In this document: positions 1-7,078 of the stretch, piece by piece
Layout of the letters: each line of letters opens with the position of its first letter
How positions within the stretch are numbered: the first letter of the stretch is position 1
Assembly: GCA_017620205.1 (NCBI GenBank)
Contig: JAFZQX010000015.1
Span: 1-47,709, forward strand
Direction of reading: 5' to 3'
Source of the DNA: Clostridia bacterium
Lineage (GTDB): Bacteria; Bacillota; Clostridia; UMGS1883; UMGS1540
DNA: 47,709 nucleotides
Notes under the pieces: generated by a model
What the model saw: only the letters and a program-made list of their open reading frames with translations
Databases searched by the model: none
Told to the model about the DNA's origin: nothing
Program-made: the position numbers and the translations under genes

Positions 1-107
1 TAAAGGTACACAACTATAACTATAACAAGTTTCCTATGCGTCCTCTCAACTGGAAAGCTCCTGCCGATTACATAAAAGCTTTCCTTGATAATGGCGAAGT
101 GTTTTAG
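1..107 (+). CDS. C-terminal tail of a DDE transposase/integrase (cut by window edge)
   Basis: An open frame enters from the left edge (first full codon at base 3) and stops at TAG 105-107. The 34 visible residues contain MRPLNWKAPADYIKAF, which resembles the end of the integrase core in IS3-type transposases, where a basic R-P-L-x-W-x-(S/T/A)-P segment precedes the stop. Catalytic residues lie outside the window. The following 60 bases include TTTGT...ACAAA (113-135), which could be part of the element's terminal inverted repeat. The family assignment rests on one short motif, so it is moderately sure; the IS family cannot be fixed. Confidence 0.55.
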   Translation, partial: KVHNYNYNKFPMRPLNWKAPADYIKAFLDNGEVF

Positions 108-169
108 AAATTTTGTAACACATCATTGACAAACCTACATTCATAAATCTGCGGTGTGATTGATACGGA

Positions 170-198
170 TTGACGTCGGGAGCAAAATGGTGTATAAT
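170..198 (+). promoter_or_regulatory. sigma-A-type promoter of the HD-GYP gene
   Basis: TTGACG (170-175), a 17-base spacer and TATAAT (193-198) form a near-consensus vegetative promoter. Transcription should start near 205, upstream of the ribosome site AGGAG at 218-222. The promoter overlaps the 5' end of a longer in-frame TTG-initiated reading frame, which argues that the frame really starts at the ATG at 230. Confidence 0.8.
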
Positions 199-229
199 AT
201 ATAATAATACTGTTTATAGGAGTATGATT

Positions 230-1561
230 ATGAAAACAAAAGCCCACGGCAGCCGTCATAAAAGATTGTTGGTCATTTGGGTATTGCTTGCGATTATCAT
301 GGCTGCTGCTATAACAATTACAAGTATAAGTATTTTTACAAAACAGATAAGATCAGACCGTGACAGCGCCGTTACCGGCGCCGCGAAACTGGCGGCAAAA
401 GAGATTGACGCAGACCGTATTAACGGGTGGCTTGAAAATGGTGCGGATACTGAGTATGACGCTCAAAGCGGCGTGCTTAAAGATATTATAGAGAATACGC
501 CGCATTTAAAATATTTATATGTCTATCAGATAAGACCGGACGGATGCCACGTTGTGTTTGATACCGATCCCGAAGAGCCGGGCGAACTTGGTGAAATACA
601 GGAGTTTGACGAATCCTTTGAGCCTTATATCCCCGCGCTTCTCAGCGGAAAGCCCATAAGCACTATCGAAAGCAAGGGCTATTTCGGCTGGCTTTTAACG
701 CACTATGAACCTATATACGATTCAAACGGTAAGTGCGCAGCTTATGCGGGCGCGGATATTTCGATGGACGAAATATATGACTATATTCACAGATATATGC
801 TGCTTATAATTCTGATAGCCGCCGCATTTCTTTTGGCTTGTGTTGTCATCGGACTTAAAATGTCTATAAACCTGCACAAAGCCGATGAAATTGATATGCT
901 CCGTAAGCAGCAGCAGCGAGATAAGCAGCTGATTCGTGAAATAATTGAGTCTTTCGCCAAGGTTATAGATATGAAAGACTCATATACGCAGGGCCATTCG
1001 ATGCGTGTGGCAAAATACACCCGTATGCTCTCTGAAGAGCTCGGCTATGACGAGGATACGGTTGAAAAGTACTATAATATTGCGCTGATGCACGATATCG
1101 GCAAAATAGGTATTCCGGATCAGGTTCTGAATAAGCCGGGGAAATTGACGGATGAAGAATACAGCATCATAAAATCACATGCGCAGCGCGGTTATGACGT
1201 TTTAAAGAGCATAAGTCTTATGCCGGATATCGTAGTCGGAGCAGAAGCGCACCATGAGCGTCCGGACGGCAGGGGCTATCCTAACGGACTTCGAGGCAAT
1301 GATATTCCGAGAGTTGCGCAGATTATCGCAGTTGCCGATACTTTTGACGCAATGTATTCCGACCGCCCGTACAGGAAACGTATGAATTATGACAAGGCAA
1401 TAAGCATAATAAAAGAGGTTTCGGGCACACAGCTCACAAGCGATGTGGTTGACGCTTTCGTGCGTCTTGCCGAAAAAGGCGCTTTCCGCGCCGAAGATGA
1501 TAACGGCGGCGGCACGGTTGAAGATATTTCAAATATTCGTGAAAAACAGCAAGATAATTAA
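230..1561 (+). CDS. Membrane-bound HD-GYP domain protein, probable cyclic-di-GMP phosphodiesterase
   Basis: This 443-residue protein has a transmembrane segment (about 12-36), an extracytoplasmic sensor region resembling a Cache-type fold (about 40-185), a second membrane segment (189-210), a short coiled linker and an HD-GYP domain (about 240-420). The catalytic HD pair is H288-D289 in MHDIGKIG, followed by HHERPDGRGYPNG, which carries the GYP signature at 349-351. HD-GYP enzymes hydrolyse cyclic-di-GMP to pGpG or GMP. The start is the ATG at 230, seven bases after AGGAG; an ATG at 224 is too close to that site. The gene stands alone between its promoter and a terminator. Its nearness to a large exopolysaccharide operon suggests, but does not prove, a link between second messenger and surface glycan. 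Confidence 0.92.
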   Translation: MKTKAHGSRHKRLLVIWVLLAIIMAAAITITSISIFTKQIRSDRDSAVTGAAKLAAKEIDADRINGWLENGADTEYDAQSGVLKDIIENTPHLKYLYVYQIRPDGCHVVFDTDPEEPGELGEIQEFDESFEPYIPALLSGKPISTIESKGYFGWLLTHYEPIYDSNGKCAAYAGADISMDEIYDYIHRYMLLIILIAAAFLLACVVIGLKMSINLHKADEIDMLRKQQQRDKQLIREIIESFAKVIDMKDSYTQGHSMRVAKYTRMLSEELGYDEDTVEKYYNIALMHDIGKIGIPDQVLNKPGKLTDEEYSIIKSHAQRGYDVLKSISLMPDIVVGAEAHHERPDGRGYPNGLRGNDIPRVAQIIAVADTFDAMYSDRPYRKRMNYDKAISIIKEVSGTQLTSDVVDAFVRLAEKGAFRAEDDNGGGTVEDISNIREKQQDN

Positions 1562-1598
1562 AAAACAGTCTCCTCAAAAATTTGGGGAGACTGTTTTT
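1561..1598. terminator. Bidirectional rho-independent terminator
   Basis: A 13-base-pair stem (1561-1573 with 1586-1598, core ACAGTCTCC/GGAGACTGT) is flanked by A and T runs on both sides. It can therefore end the HD-GYP transcript and also the convergent minus-strand MGMT transcript. Confidence 0.9.
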
Positions 1599-1606
1599 GG
1601 TTGATA

Positions 1607-1912
1607 TCAAATCTTAATACAGTATTTCTCCATATCAACTCTGCCGTCGGGCAGAAACTTGATGCCGTCTGCTTTAAGCAGCTGTATTTGAACATTTTCG
1701 CCGCCGAAAGCGAAAGCTTTTGAAACCTTTCCCTCGCGGTTTACCACTCTGTAGCATGGAATGGAAGCGGGGTCGGGGTTTACGTGCAAAGCGTAGCCCA
1801 CAACCCTTGCTAAGTTGGGGTTTCCTGCAAGTGTCGCCACCTGCCCGTATGTTGCGACCTTGCCGCGCGGTATCTCTTTTACAACTGCGTATATCTTTTC
1901 AAATGTGTTCAT
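1607..1912 (-). CDS. MGMT-family (6-O-methylguanine-DNA methyltransferase-like) protein
   Basis: The 101 residues match the short DNA-binding and active-site domain of alkylguanine alkyltransferases: an N-terminal IPRGKVATYGQVA helix-turn-helix, the NPNLARVVGYAL recognition segment and the active-site motif IPCYRVVNREG. The acceptor cysteine is kept, unlike ATL proteins where it is usually replaced, but the usual PCHRV histidine is tyrosine. The protein lacks the N-terminal domain of full-length Ada/Ogt. It may repair alkylated bases directly or only flag damage for excision repair; the sequence does not decide. It follows the PAS gene by nine bases and is probably co-transcribed with it. Confidence 0.85.
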   Translation of the reverse strand: MNTFEKIYAVVKEIPRGKVATYGQVATLAGNPNLARVVGYALHVNPDPASIPCYRVVNREGKVSKAFAFGGENVQIQLLKADGIKFLPDGRVDMEKYCIKI

Positions 1913-1921
1913 GCCCTGCCT

Positions 1922-2284
1922 TCACCTTTTAAAATTATAAACCGTATCCGTTTCTTTGTCTCTGTATTCGTGTTTTTCATAATAGCCTATTAAATTGCCG
2001 TCATCGTCGCGCAAAGCGACCATATAAACGTCTTTGTTCTCTTTTTCATTGCGGAAAGTGAAAATTTTGTTGTTGTCTTTGCTTTTCTTAAACCATAAAA
2101 GCACTTTTTCTATCATTTCGTTTGATTTTTCATTGTGGCATTCTTTCAGGCTTTTGCCCGTCAAATCCGCGTGATAGCGCGCTTTGGCGGACGGATTCAT
2201 ATAAACTATTTTGGAGTTTGTGTCGCATACAACTATGGGCGATAAGTCGCCTTCAATTATGCTTTTAAACATCGTATTTAACAT
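1922..2284 (-). CDS. Small PAS-domain protein
   Basis: The 120-residue protein is essentially one PAS fold. It starts with FKSIIEGDLSPIVVCDTNSK and continues with IVYMNPSAKARYHADLTGKS, the typical PAS pattern of a sensed residue, an asparagine-proline turn and G-K-S before the central helices. A beta hairpin (DVYMVALRDDDGNLIGYYE) closes the fold. There is no fused kinase, cyclase or HTH output. Such stand-alone PAS proteins resemble the C-terminal PAS of DUF438-type proteins. Ligand and partner are unknown. The gene is transcribed from a promoter at 2317-2345 and leads the MGMT gene. Confidence 0.75.
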   Translation of the reverse strand: MLNTMFKSIIEGDLSPIVVCDTNSKIVYMNPSAKARYHADLTGKSLKECHNEKSNEMIEKVLLWFKKSKDNNKIFTFRNEKENKDVYMVALRDDDGNLIGYYEKHEYRDKETDTVYNFKR

Positions 2285-2316
2285 AGATTTCCCCCATTAC
2301 TGTTTTGTCTATTCGT

Positions 2317-2345
2317 ATTCTACCACAAGGCAGTTACTTTTTCAA
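2317..2345 (-). promoter_or_regulatory. Promoter of the PAS-MGMT pair
   Basis: On the minus strand TTGAAA (2345-2340), 17 bases and TAGAAT (2322-2317) form a good vegetative promoter, with TGG just before the -10, an extended -10 feature. It is divergent from the polysaccharide operon promoter 55 bases away. Confidence 0.7.
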
Positions 2346-2400
2346 CAGAAAATGCGTAAAATCTGCCGTTTCGAATTGTCGATAAATAGCCGTAAAACAG

Positions 2401-2429
2401 TTGACATTTCGGCTTTTTTTTGTTATAAT
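2401..2429 (+). promoter_or_regulatory. Main promoter of the surface-polysaccharide operon
   Basis: TTGACA (2401-2406), 17 bases and TATAAT (2424-2429) match the vegetative consensus perfectly. TGT directly before the -10 adds the extended -10 contact. The start point should lie near 2436, leaving a leader of about 43 bases before the ATG at 2479. No other comparably strong promoter is obvious until 34195, so this one may drive roughly 32 kb. Confidence 0.85.
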
Positions 2430-2478
2430 AAAATCTGTATAACTATGGGTGTGTCCGGATTTTGGAGATTGCAAAACT

Positions 2479-3120
2479 ATGTATGAAAAATATATTAAAA
2501 GAATTATAGATTTTATTATGTCATTTTTGGGGCTAATCCTCTTATCGTGGCTTTATCTGCTTGTGGCAACAGCAATAGTGATTGACGACCCCGGCCCCGT
2601 GTTTTTTACGCAAAAGCGCGTAGGGCGGGACAAGCATCTTTTTAAACTGCATAAATTCCGCAGTATGAAAATGTCAACGCCGCACGATACCCCGACGCAT
2701 CTTCTCGAAAACCCCGAAAGCTACATAACGCGCGTAGGTAAATTCCTTCGCAAAAGCTCGCTTGACGAGCTTCCGCAAATTTGGGATATTTTAGTTGGGG
2801 AAATGTCAATTATAGGGCCGCGCCCCGCACTGTGGAATCAGGATGACTTAATCCGGGAGCGCGACAAATACGGCGCAAACGGCGTGAAACCCGGGCTTAC
2901 CGGCTGGGCGCAGATAAACGGACGCGATGAACTTCCGATACCCGTTAAAGCAGGGCTTGACGGAGAATATGTAAAGAAATTATCGGAAGGCGGATTTAAG
3001 GCGTTTGCGTTTGATGCACGCTGTTTCTTCGGAACTGTTACAAGCGTTTTGAAAAGCGACGGCGTAGTCGAAGGCGGAACGGGAGAGATTGAAAAGCATG
3101 AAGAATTACTCAGAAAATAA
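2479..3120 (+). CDS. Undecaprenyl-phosphate phosphoglycosyl transferase (short, PglC-like priming enzyme)
   Basis: This 213-residue bacterial sugar transferase starts polysaccharide synthesis by moving a sugar-1-phosphate from a nucleotide sugar to undecaprenyl phosphate. It has one N-terminal hydrophobic segment (about 12-35), QKRVGRDKHLFKLHKFRSM, the catalytic dyad D96-E97 in SLDELPQIWD, SIIGPRPAL and the C-terminal VKPGLTGWAQINGRDE. The length fits the minimal monotopic class rather than the long WcaJ/WbaP class. The ATG at 2479 is used, 11 bases after GGAG; an in-frame GTG at 2449 lacks a ribosome site. It is the first gene after the operon promoter, as expected for a primer. The sugar is not predictable. 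Confidence 0.93.
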   Translation: MYEKYIKRIIDFIMSFLGLILLSWLYLLVATAIVIDDPGPVFFTQKRVGRDKHLFKLHKFRSMKMSTPHDTPTHLLENPESYITRVGKFLRKSSLDELPQIWDILVGEMSIIGPRPALWNQDDLIRERDKYGANGVKPGLTGWAQINGRDELPIPVKAGLDGEYVKKLSEGGFKAFAFDARCFFGTVTSVLKSDGVVEGGTGEIEKHEELLRK

Positions 3121-3961
3121 AAAAGTGCTCATAACGGGTGCAAATTCATATATTGGAATGTCCTTTGAAAACTGGGCAAAAGAACACTACGGCGAAAGCA
3201 TCACGGTTGATACGCTTGATATGCTGGACGAAAACTGGCGCGAAAAAGATTTTTCGCCCTATGACGCCGTTTATCATGTCGCAGGCATAGCGCACGCGGA
3301 TGTCGGGCATGTTTCGGAGGAAACAAAGGAGCTTTACTATAAGGTAAACCGGGATCTGGCGGTTGAAACGGCGGAAAAAGCAAAAAAAGAGGGTATAAAA
3401 CAGTTTATATTTATGTCCTCGCTTATAATTTACGGCGAGTCCGAAAAATACGGCAGGGACAAGACGATAACGAAGGACACGGAGCCTGAGCCCGCAAACT
3501 TTTACGGTGACTCGAAATGGCAGGCAGATAAAAAACTGCGAGAGCTTCAGGAAGACGGCTTTAACATAGCGATTATAAGACCGCCTATGATATACGGCGA
3601 AGGATGCAAAGGCAACTATGCCGCTTTGAAAAAGATGGCCATGAAGCTGCCCGTATTCCCAAAAGTCAAAAATGAGCGTTCAATGCTTAATATCGACAGG
3701 CTATGCGAGTTTTTGTGCAATCTTATTTTAAGCGGCGAAGCCGGGATTTTCTTCCCGCAGGATCCGGAATACGGCTGCACAAGCGAAATTGTAAAGAGAA
3801 TAGCGGCTGAGAATAATCACAAGATTTTTGTAAGCAAAATATTTGCTCCGTTTGTGTTTTTGGCTTCAAAATGCCCGGGCAAAATAGGCGGGCTTACAAA
3901 TAAAGCGTTCGGAAATATGAAATATGACATGGAACTGAGTAAACATGATTTTGGCGAATAA
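3098..3961 (+). CDS. NAD-dependent epimerase/dehydratase (extended SDR)
   Basis: A 287-residue extended SDR with the dinucleotide motif TGANSYIG near the N terminus, the MSSLIIYG strand and the catalytic tyrosine-lysine pair in FYGDSKWQADK. It belongs to the UDP-sugar epimerase/dehydratase/reductase superfamily and probably modifies a nucleotide or lipid-linked sugar; exact chemistry cannot be read. The reading frame overlaps the primer gene by 23 bases, with GGGAGAG placed ten bases before the ATG at 3098, which suggests translational coupling. Pairing of a primer with an SDR is common when the SDR makes or reduces the first sugar (inference). A paralogue lies at 13744. Confidence 0.85.
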   Translation: MKNYSENKKVLITGANSYIGMSFENWAKEHYGESITVDTLDMLDENWREKDFSPYDAVYHVAGIAHADVGHVSEETKELYYKVNRDLAVETAEKAKKEGIKQFIFMSSLIIYGESEKYGRDKTITKDTEPEPANFYGDSKWQADKKLRELQEDGFNIAIIRPPMIYGEGCKGNYAALKKMAMKLPVFPKVKNERSMLNIDRLCEFLCNLILSGEAGIFFPQDPEYGCTSEIVKRIAAENNHKIFVSKIFAPFVFLASKCPGKIGGLTNKAFGNMKYDMELSKHDFGE

Positions 3962-3981
3962 TCAGCTGAGAGGATTTTAGT

Positions 3982-5184
3982 ATGAAAAAAGACAAACCCC
4001 ATATACTTGTGGTTTCACAGTATTTTTATCCCGAACAGTTCCGTATAAACGACATGGCGGCAGAATGGGTTAAGCGCGGATACGAAGTTACGGTTTTAAC
4101 CGGTATACCGAATTACCCCCGGGGCAAGTTCTATAAAGGCTACTCATGGCGAAAACGCCGCCGCGAGACATGGAACGGAATTGATATCAGGCGTATTCCT
4201 CTTTTTGCGAGAGGGCGTACATCTTTCGGGATGGTTTTAAATTACATATCGTTTGTAATATCAGGCTGGTTCTGGAAGGCGTTTACAAAGCTTCGTGCCG
4301 ATATGGTATTTACGTTTGAAGTGTCGCCGATGACGCAGGCGCTTGTCGGCTGTTGGTATGCGAAAAAGCATAAAATCCCGCACTATTTATATGTGCAGGA
4401 TTTGTGGCCGCAAAACGTTAAAACGGTTTCGGGCATAAAAACTCCGCTTATTATAAAGCCTATCGACAAAATGGTTAAATATATATACGACCGGTCCGAT
4501 AAAATACTTGCTGCTTCGCCCGGATTTTTAAAATCAATAAAAATGCGCGCGAAATGCGATGAAAAGGTTATGTACTGGCCGCAGTATGCGGAAGACTTTT
4601 ACAAACCTGCGGAAAACGCGTCCGTACCCGAAATTCCGCAAAACGGCACTTTTAAAATAGCGTTTACGGGCAATATTGGTTTTGCGCAGGGGCTTGACGT
4701 TTTGCCGAAGGTGGCAAAAAAGCTTAAAGATGAGGATATTCAGTTTGTAATAGTCGGAGACGGCAGATATAAAGAAGGCCTTTTAAGGCAGGCCGAGGGC
4801 GTTTTGGATAAGTTTATTATGATAGACCGTCAGCCGCCTGAGAGAATACCCGAAATCTTGTCGTGCTGTGACGTTGCGTTTATATCTTTTATGGATACTG
4901 AAATTTTCGGCATGACAATTCCCGCGAAGCTTCAGAGCTATATGGCGTGCGGCATGCCTATAGTTGCGGCGGCATACGGCGAGACGGTGAGGATAATAGA
5001 TGAAGCCGGGTGCGGTCTTTGTTGTGATATAGGCGATATTGACGCTCTGGCTGAAAACATACTAAAGCTTAAAAACAGCGATTTATCGCAGATGAAGAAG
5101 AATGCAAGAGCATACTTCGAAGCGAATTTTGATAAGAAAAAGTTGATGGATGAAATGGATTTGCTTTTTGAAGAAGCAAGATAG
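3982..5184 (+). CDS. GT4 glycosyltransferase, WbuB-like (candidate L-FucNAc transferase)
   Basis: The 400-residue protein has the two-domain GT-B layout. The N terminus (HILVVSQYFYPEQFRINDMA, then TGIPNYPRGK) and the segments EVSPMTQAL and LYVQDLWPQNV are typical of WbuB-type GT4 enzymes, several of which transfer N-acetyl-L-fucosamine. The C-terminal domain has AFTGNIGFAQGLDVLPKVAK and the nucleotide-binding region around FGMTIPAKLQSYMACGMPI. The distant CapE/CapF/CapG genes in this window make UDP-L-FucNAc, which supports, without proving, FucNAc as donor. AGAGGA precedes the start. Confidence 0.88.
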   Translation: MKKDKPHILVVSQYFYPEQFRINDMAAEWVKRGYEVTVLTGIPNYPRGKFYKGYSWRKRRRETWNGIDIRRIPLFARGRTSFGMVLNYISFVISGWFWKAFTKLRADMVFTFEVSPMTQALVGCWYAKKHKIPHYLYVQDLWPQNVKTVSGIKTPLIIKPIDKMVKYIYDRSDKILAASPGFLKSIKMRAKCDEKVMYWPQYAEDFYKPAENASVPEIPQNGTFKIAFTGNIGFAQGLDVLPKVAKKLKDEDIQFVIVGDGRYKEGLLRQAEGVLDKFIMIDRQPPERIPEILSCCDVAFISFMDTEIFGMTIPAKLQSYMACGMPIVAAAYGETVRIIDEAGCGLCCDIGDIDALAENILKLKNSDLSQMKKNARAYFEANFDKKKLMDEMDLLFEEAR

Positions 5185-5197
5185 AAGGCGGTGAAAC

Positions 5198-6211
5198 ATG
5201 AAAACAGCAAGAATAAACTATGTTGATTATGCAAAAGCGGTTGGAATTTTGCTTATAGTCTTTGCGCACTGCATACAGTGGTTTACGCCGATGAGCAGCA
5301 TCAACTTATTTATTATAAGTTTTCATGTGCCCGTATTCTTTATTGTTTCGGGATGTCTCGCCTGCGAAAAATCAATTGAAGACGTTCCGTTTATAACATA
5401 TCTTAAGAAAAAAAGCAAAAGCCTTTTGATACCGTACATTGTTTTTTCTTTAATAAACTCGTTTTTAAAGCTTACGGTAATGAAAATAGACGGCTCGCTT
5501 ACGGATGAAATAGTGAGAAATGAAATGACCGAACTCTTTATTACGGGAAACGGAACCGTATGGTTTTTGGCAACGCTGTTTTTTATATATATAGCGTACT
5601 ATTTCATAGCTAAAGCGTTTAAGAATAGTCTGCCGCTTATGTTTTTAATAAGCGCTTGCCTTTTGGCTATACCGTATGTTTTTACAAAAGATCAGGGGAA
5701 ACCCTTTGTAACCTTGATTTTAAGGTTTTCGGGCGGTCTCGGTTATTTTATACTCGGTTATCTTTTGAGAAAAGCGATGAGTCTGTTTTCAAAAAAGACA
5801 CTGTCATATATTTCGGGGGCTCTGCTTATAGCCGGCGTGGCTGTTTATCTGACACTCGGCAGCACATTTACGTTTTTTGACGGAACATTCAGAAACCCTG
5901 CGGGGTCGCTCGGCAGCAGTATACTGATAAGCTTTGCAATAATTGTTTTTTTCTATTCAAACGGCAATTATATAAGAGGCAAGCTGCATGCCGTACTTGA
6001 GCATTTCGGCAAAAACTCGCTTGTTGTTATGCTTGCTCATCCTATAATTTTAAACTGCGTAACTTATCCTTTTGGTAAGACTTTAAATACGTTTACGGGA
6101 GCTGCGGGAGTATTGCTGAGTCTTTTGCTGTATGTGGTTGTGGTTGCGGTATCGGCGGTTTGTTCTGAATTTATAAGCAAAAAAATGCCCTGGATGCTCG
6201 GCAAATACTAA
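5198..6211 (+). CDS. Acyltransferase 3 family membrane protein
   Basis: This 337-residue polytopic protein starts with NYVDYAKAVGILLIVFAHC, where the conserved histidine of acyltransferase-3 proteins is at about residue 25. It continues with ISFHVPVFFIVSGCLACEKS, the other family hallmark. About ten hydrophobic segments follow, spaced as in OafA/WecH-type O-acyltransferases. Family members move acetyl or succinyl groups from a cytoplasmic donor onto sugars across the membrane. It probably decorates the polysaccharide of this operon, either a lipid-linked intermediate or the finished chain. Ribosome site GGCGGTGA precedes the ATG, 13 bases after the previous stop. Confidence 0.88.
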   Translation: MKTARINYVDYAKAVGILLIVFAHCIQWFTPMSSINLFIISFHVPVFFIVSGCLACEKSIEDVPFITYLKKKSKSLLIPYIVFSLINSFLKLTVMKIDGSLTDEIVRNEMTELFITGNGTVWFLATLFFIYIAYYFIAKAFKNSLPLMFLISACLLAIPYVFTKDQGKPFVTLILRFSGGLGYFILGYLLRKAMSLFSKKTLSYISGALLIAGVAVYLTLGSTFTFFDGTFRNPAGSLGSSILISFAIIVFFYSNGNYIRGKLHAVLEHFGKNSLVVMLAHPIILNCVTYPFGKTLNTFTGAAGVLLSLLLYVVVVAVSAVCSEFISKKMPWMLGKY

Positions 6212-6224
6212 AGAGGTAAAATAG

Positions 6225-7061
6225 ATGATTGATTTGACAGCTATTATTTTAGCGTGTAATGAAGAAAAGAATATTAAAGCTTGTATTGAGTCAATATCCG
6301 ATTTGGCAAAGCGTATTGTTGTTATTGACAGCGGAAGCACCGATAAAACCGCAGAGATAGCAAAGGAGCTTGGCGCCGAGGTGCTTTTTCATGAGTGGAT
6401 AAACTATGCAACCCAGTATAATTGGGGCGTGGAAAATGCAGATGTAAAAACAAAATGGATTTTAAGAATTGACGCTGACGAAAGGCTTACAAAGGAGTCC
6501 GCAAAAGAAATAGAAACACTGTGTCTGCAAAACGAAGATACGGATGTAAACGGAATAGTTTTGAGATTTAAAGTAAGCTTTCTCGGCAGGGATTTAAAGC
6601 ACGGCGGTATATATCCCTTTAAAAAACTGCTCGTTTATAAAAAAGATTTCGGATATATGGAAAACAGAAATATGGACGAGCATATACTTCTCAAATCGGG
6701 CAGGAGCGTTGAGGTGAAAAACGATTCGCTGCACTATGATTTTAAAGATTTAACCGCGTGGATAGATAAGCATAACAAGTATTCTTCAAGAGAAGTGCTT
6801 GATTTCTTCCAAAGCAAAATTGAAAGGCAGGATTTAAGCGGGCTGAGCAAAACGGCAAGGTTTAAAAGAAAAATCAAATTCGGCATTTATTATAAGCTTC
6901 CGTCAGGGCTTCGCGCACATCTTTATTACATATACAGATACTATTTAAAAGCCGGCTTTTTGGACGGCAGGGAAGGCAAGATATTTGCGTTTTTACAGGC
7001 GTATTGGTACAGATATCTTGTGGATGCAAAGATTTATGAAAAAGAAAAAATTGGGAAGTAG
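6225..7061 (+). CDS. GT2 glycosyltransferase, WaaE/KdtX-like
   Basis: A 278-residue GT-A enzyme. The N terminus (DLTAIILACNEEKNIKACIE, then IVVIDSGSTDKTAEIA) and ILRIDADERL, which holds the metal-binding D-x-D, match the WaaE/KdtX beta-1,4-glucosyltransferase subfamily of GT2. That subfamily adds a hexose to sugar acceptors on lipid carriers; in this Gram-positive context it is likely to build the repeat unit rather than LPS core. The C-terminal part is basic and may be membrane associated (LRAHLYYIYRYYLKAGF). AGAGGT precedes the ATG, 13 bases after the acyltransferase gene. Confidence 0.9.
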   Translation: MIDLTAIILACNEEKNIKACIESISDLAKRIVVIDSGSTDKTAEIAKELGAEVLFHEWINYATQYNWGVENADVKTKWILRIDADERLTKESAKEIETLCLQNEDTDVNGIVLRFKVSFLGRDLKHGGIYPFKKLLVYKKDFGYMENRNMDEHILLKSGRSVEVKNDSLHYDFKDLTAWIDKHNKYSSREVLDFFQSKIERQDLSGLSKTARFKRKIKFGIYYKLPSGLRAHLYYIYRYYLKAGFLDGREGKIFAFLQAYWYRYLVDAKIYEKEKIGK

Positions 7062-7078
7062 TTTTTGGAGGACGCCCC

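Noticed and set aside
2384..2421. Possible terminator hairpin AGCCG...CGGCT followed by eight T before the polysaccharide operon
   Set aside because: The loop is 17 bases, the stem five, and it contains the -35 of the operon promoter. No plus-strand transcript reaches it, since the gene upstream is on the minus strand.
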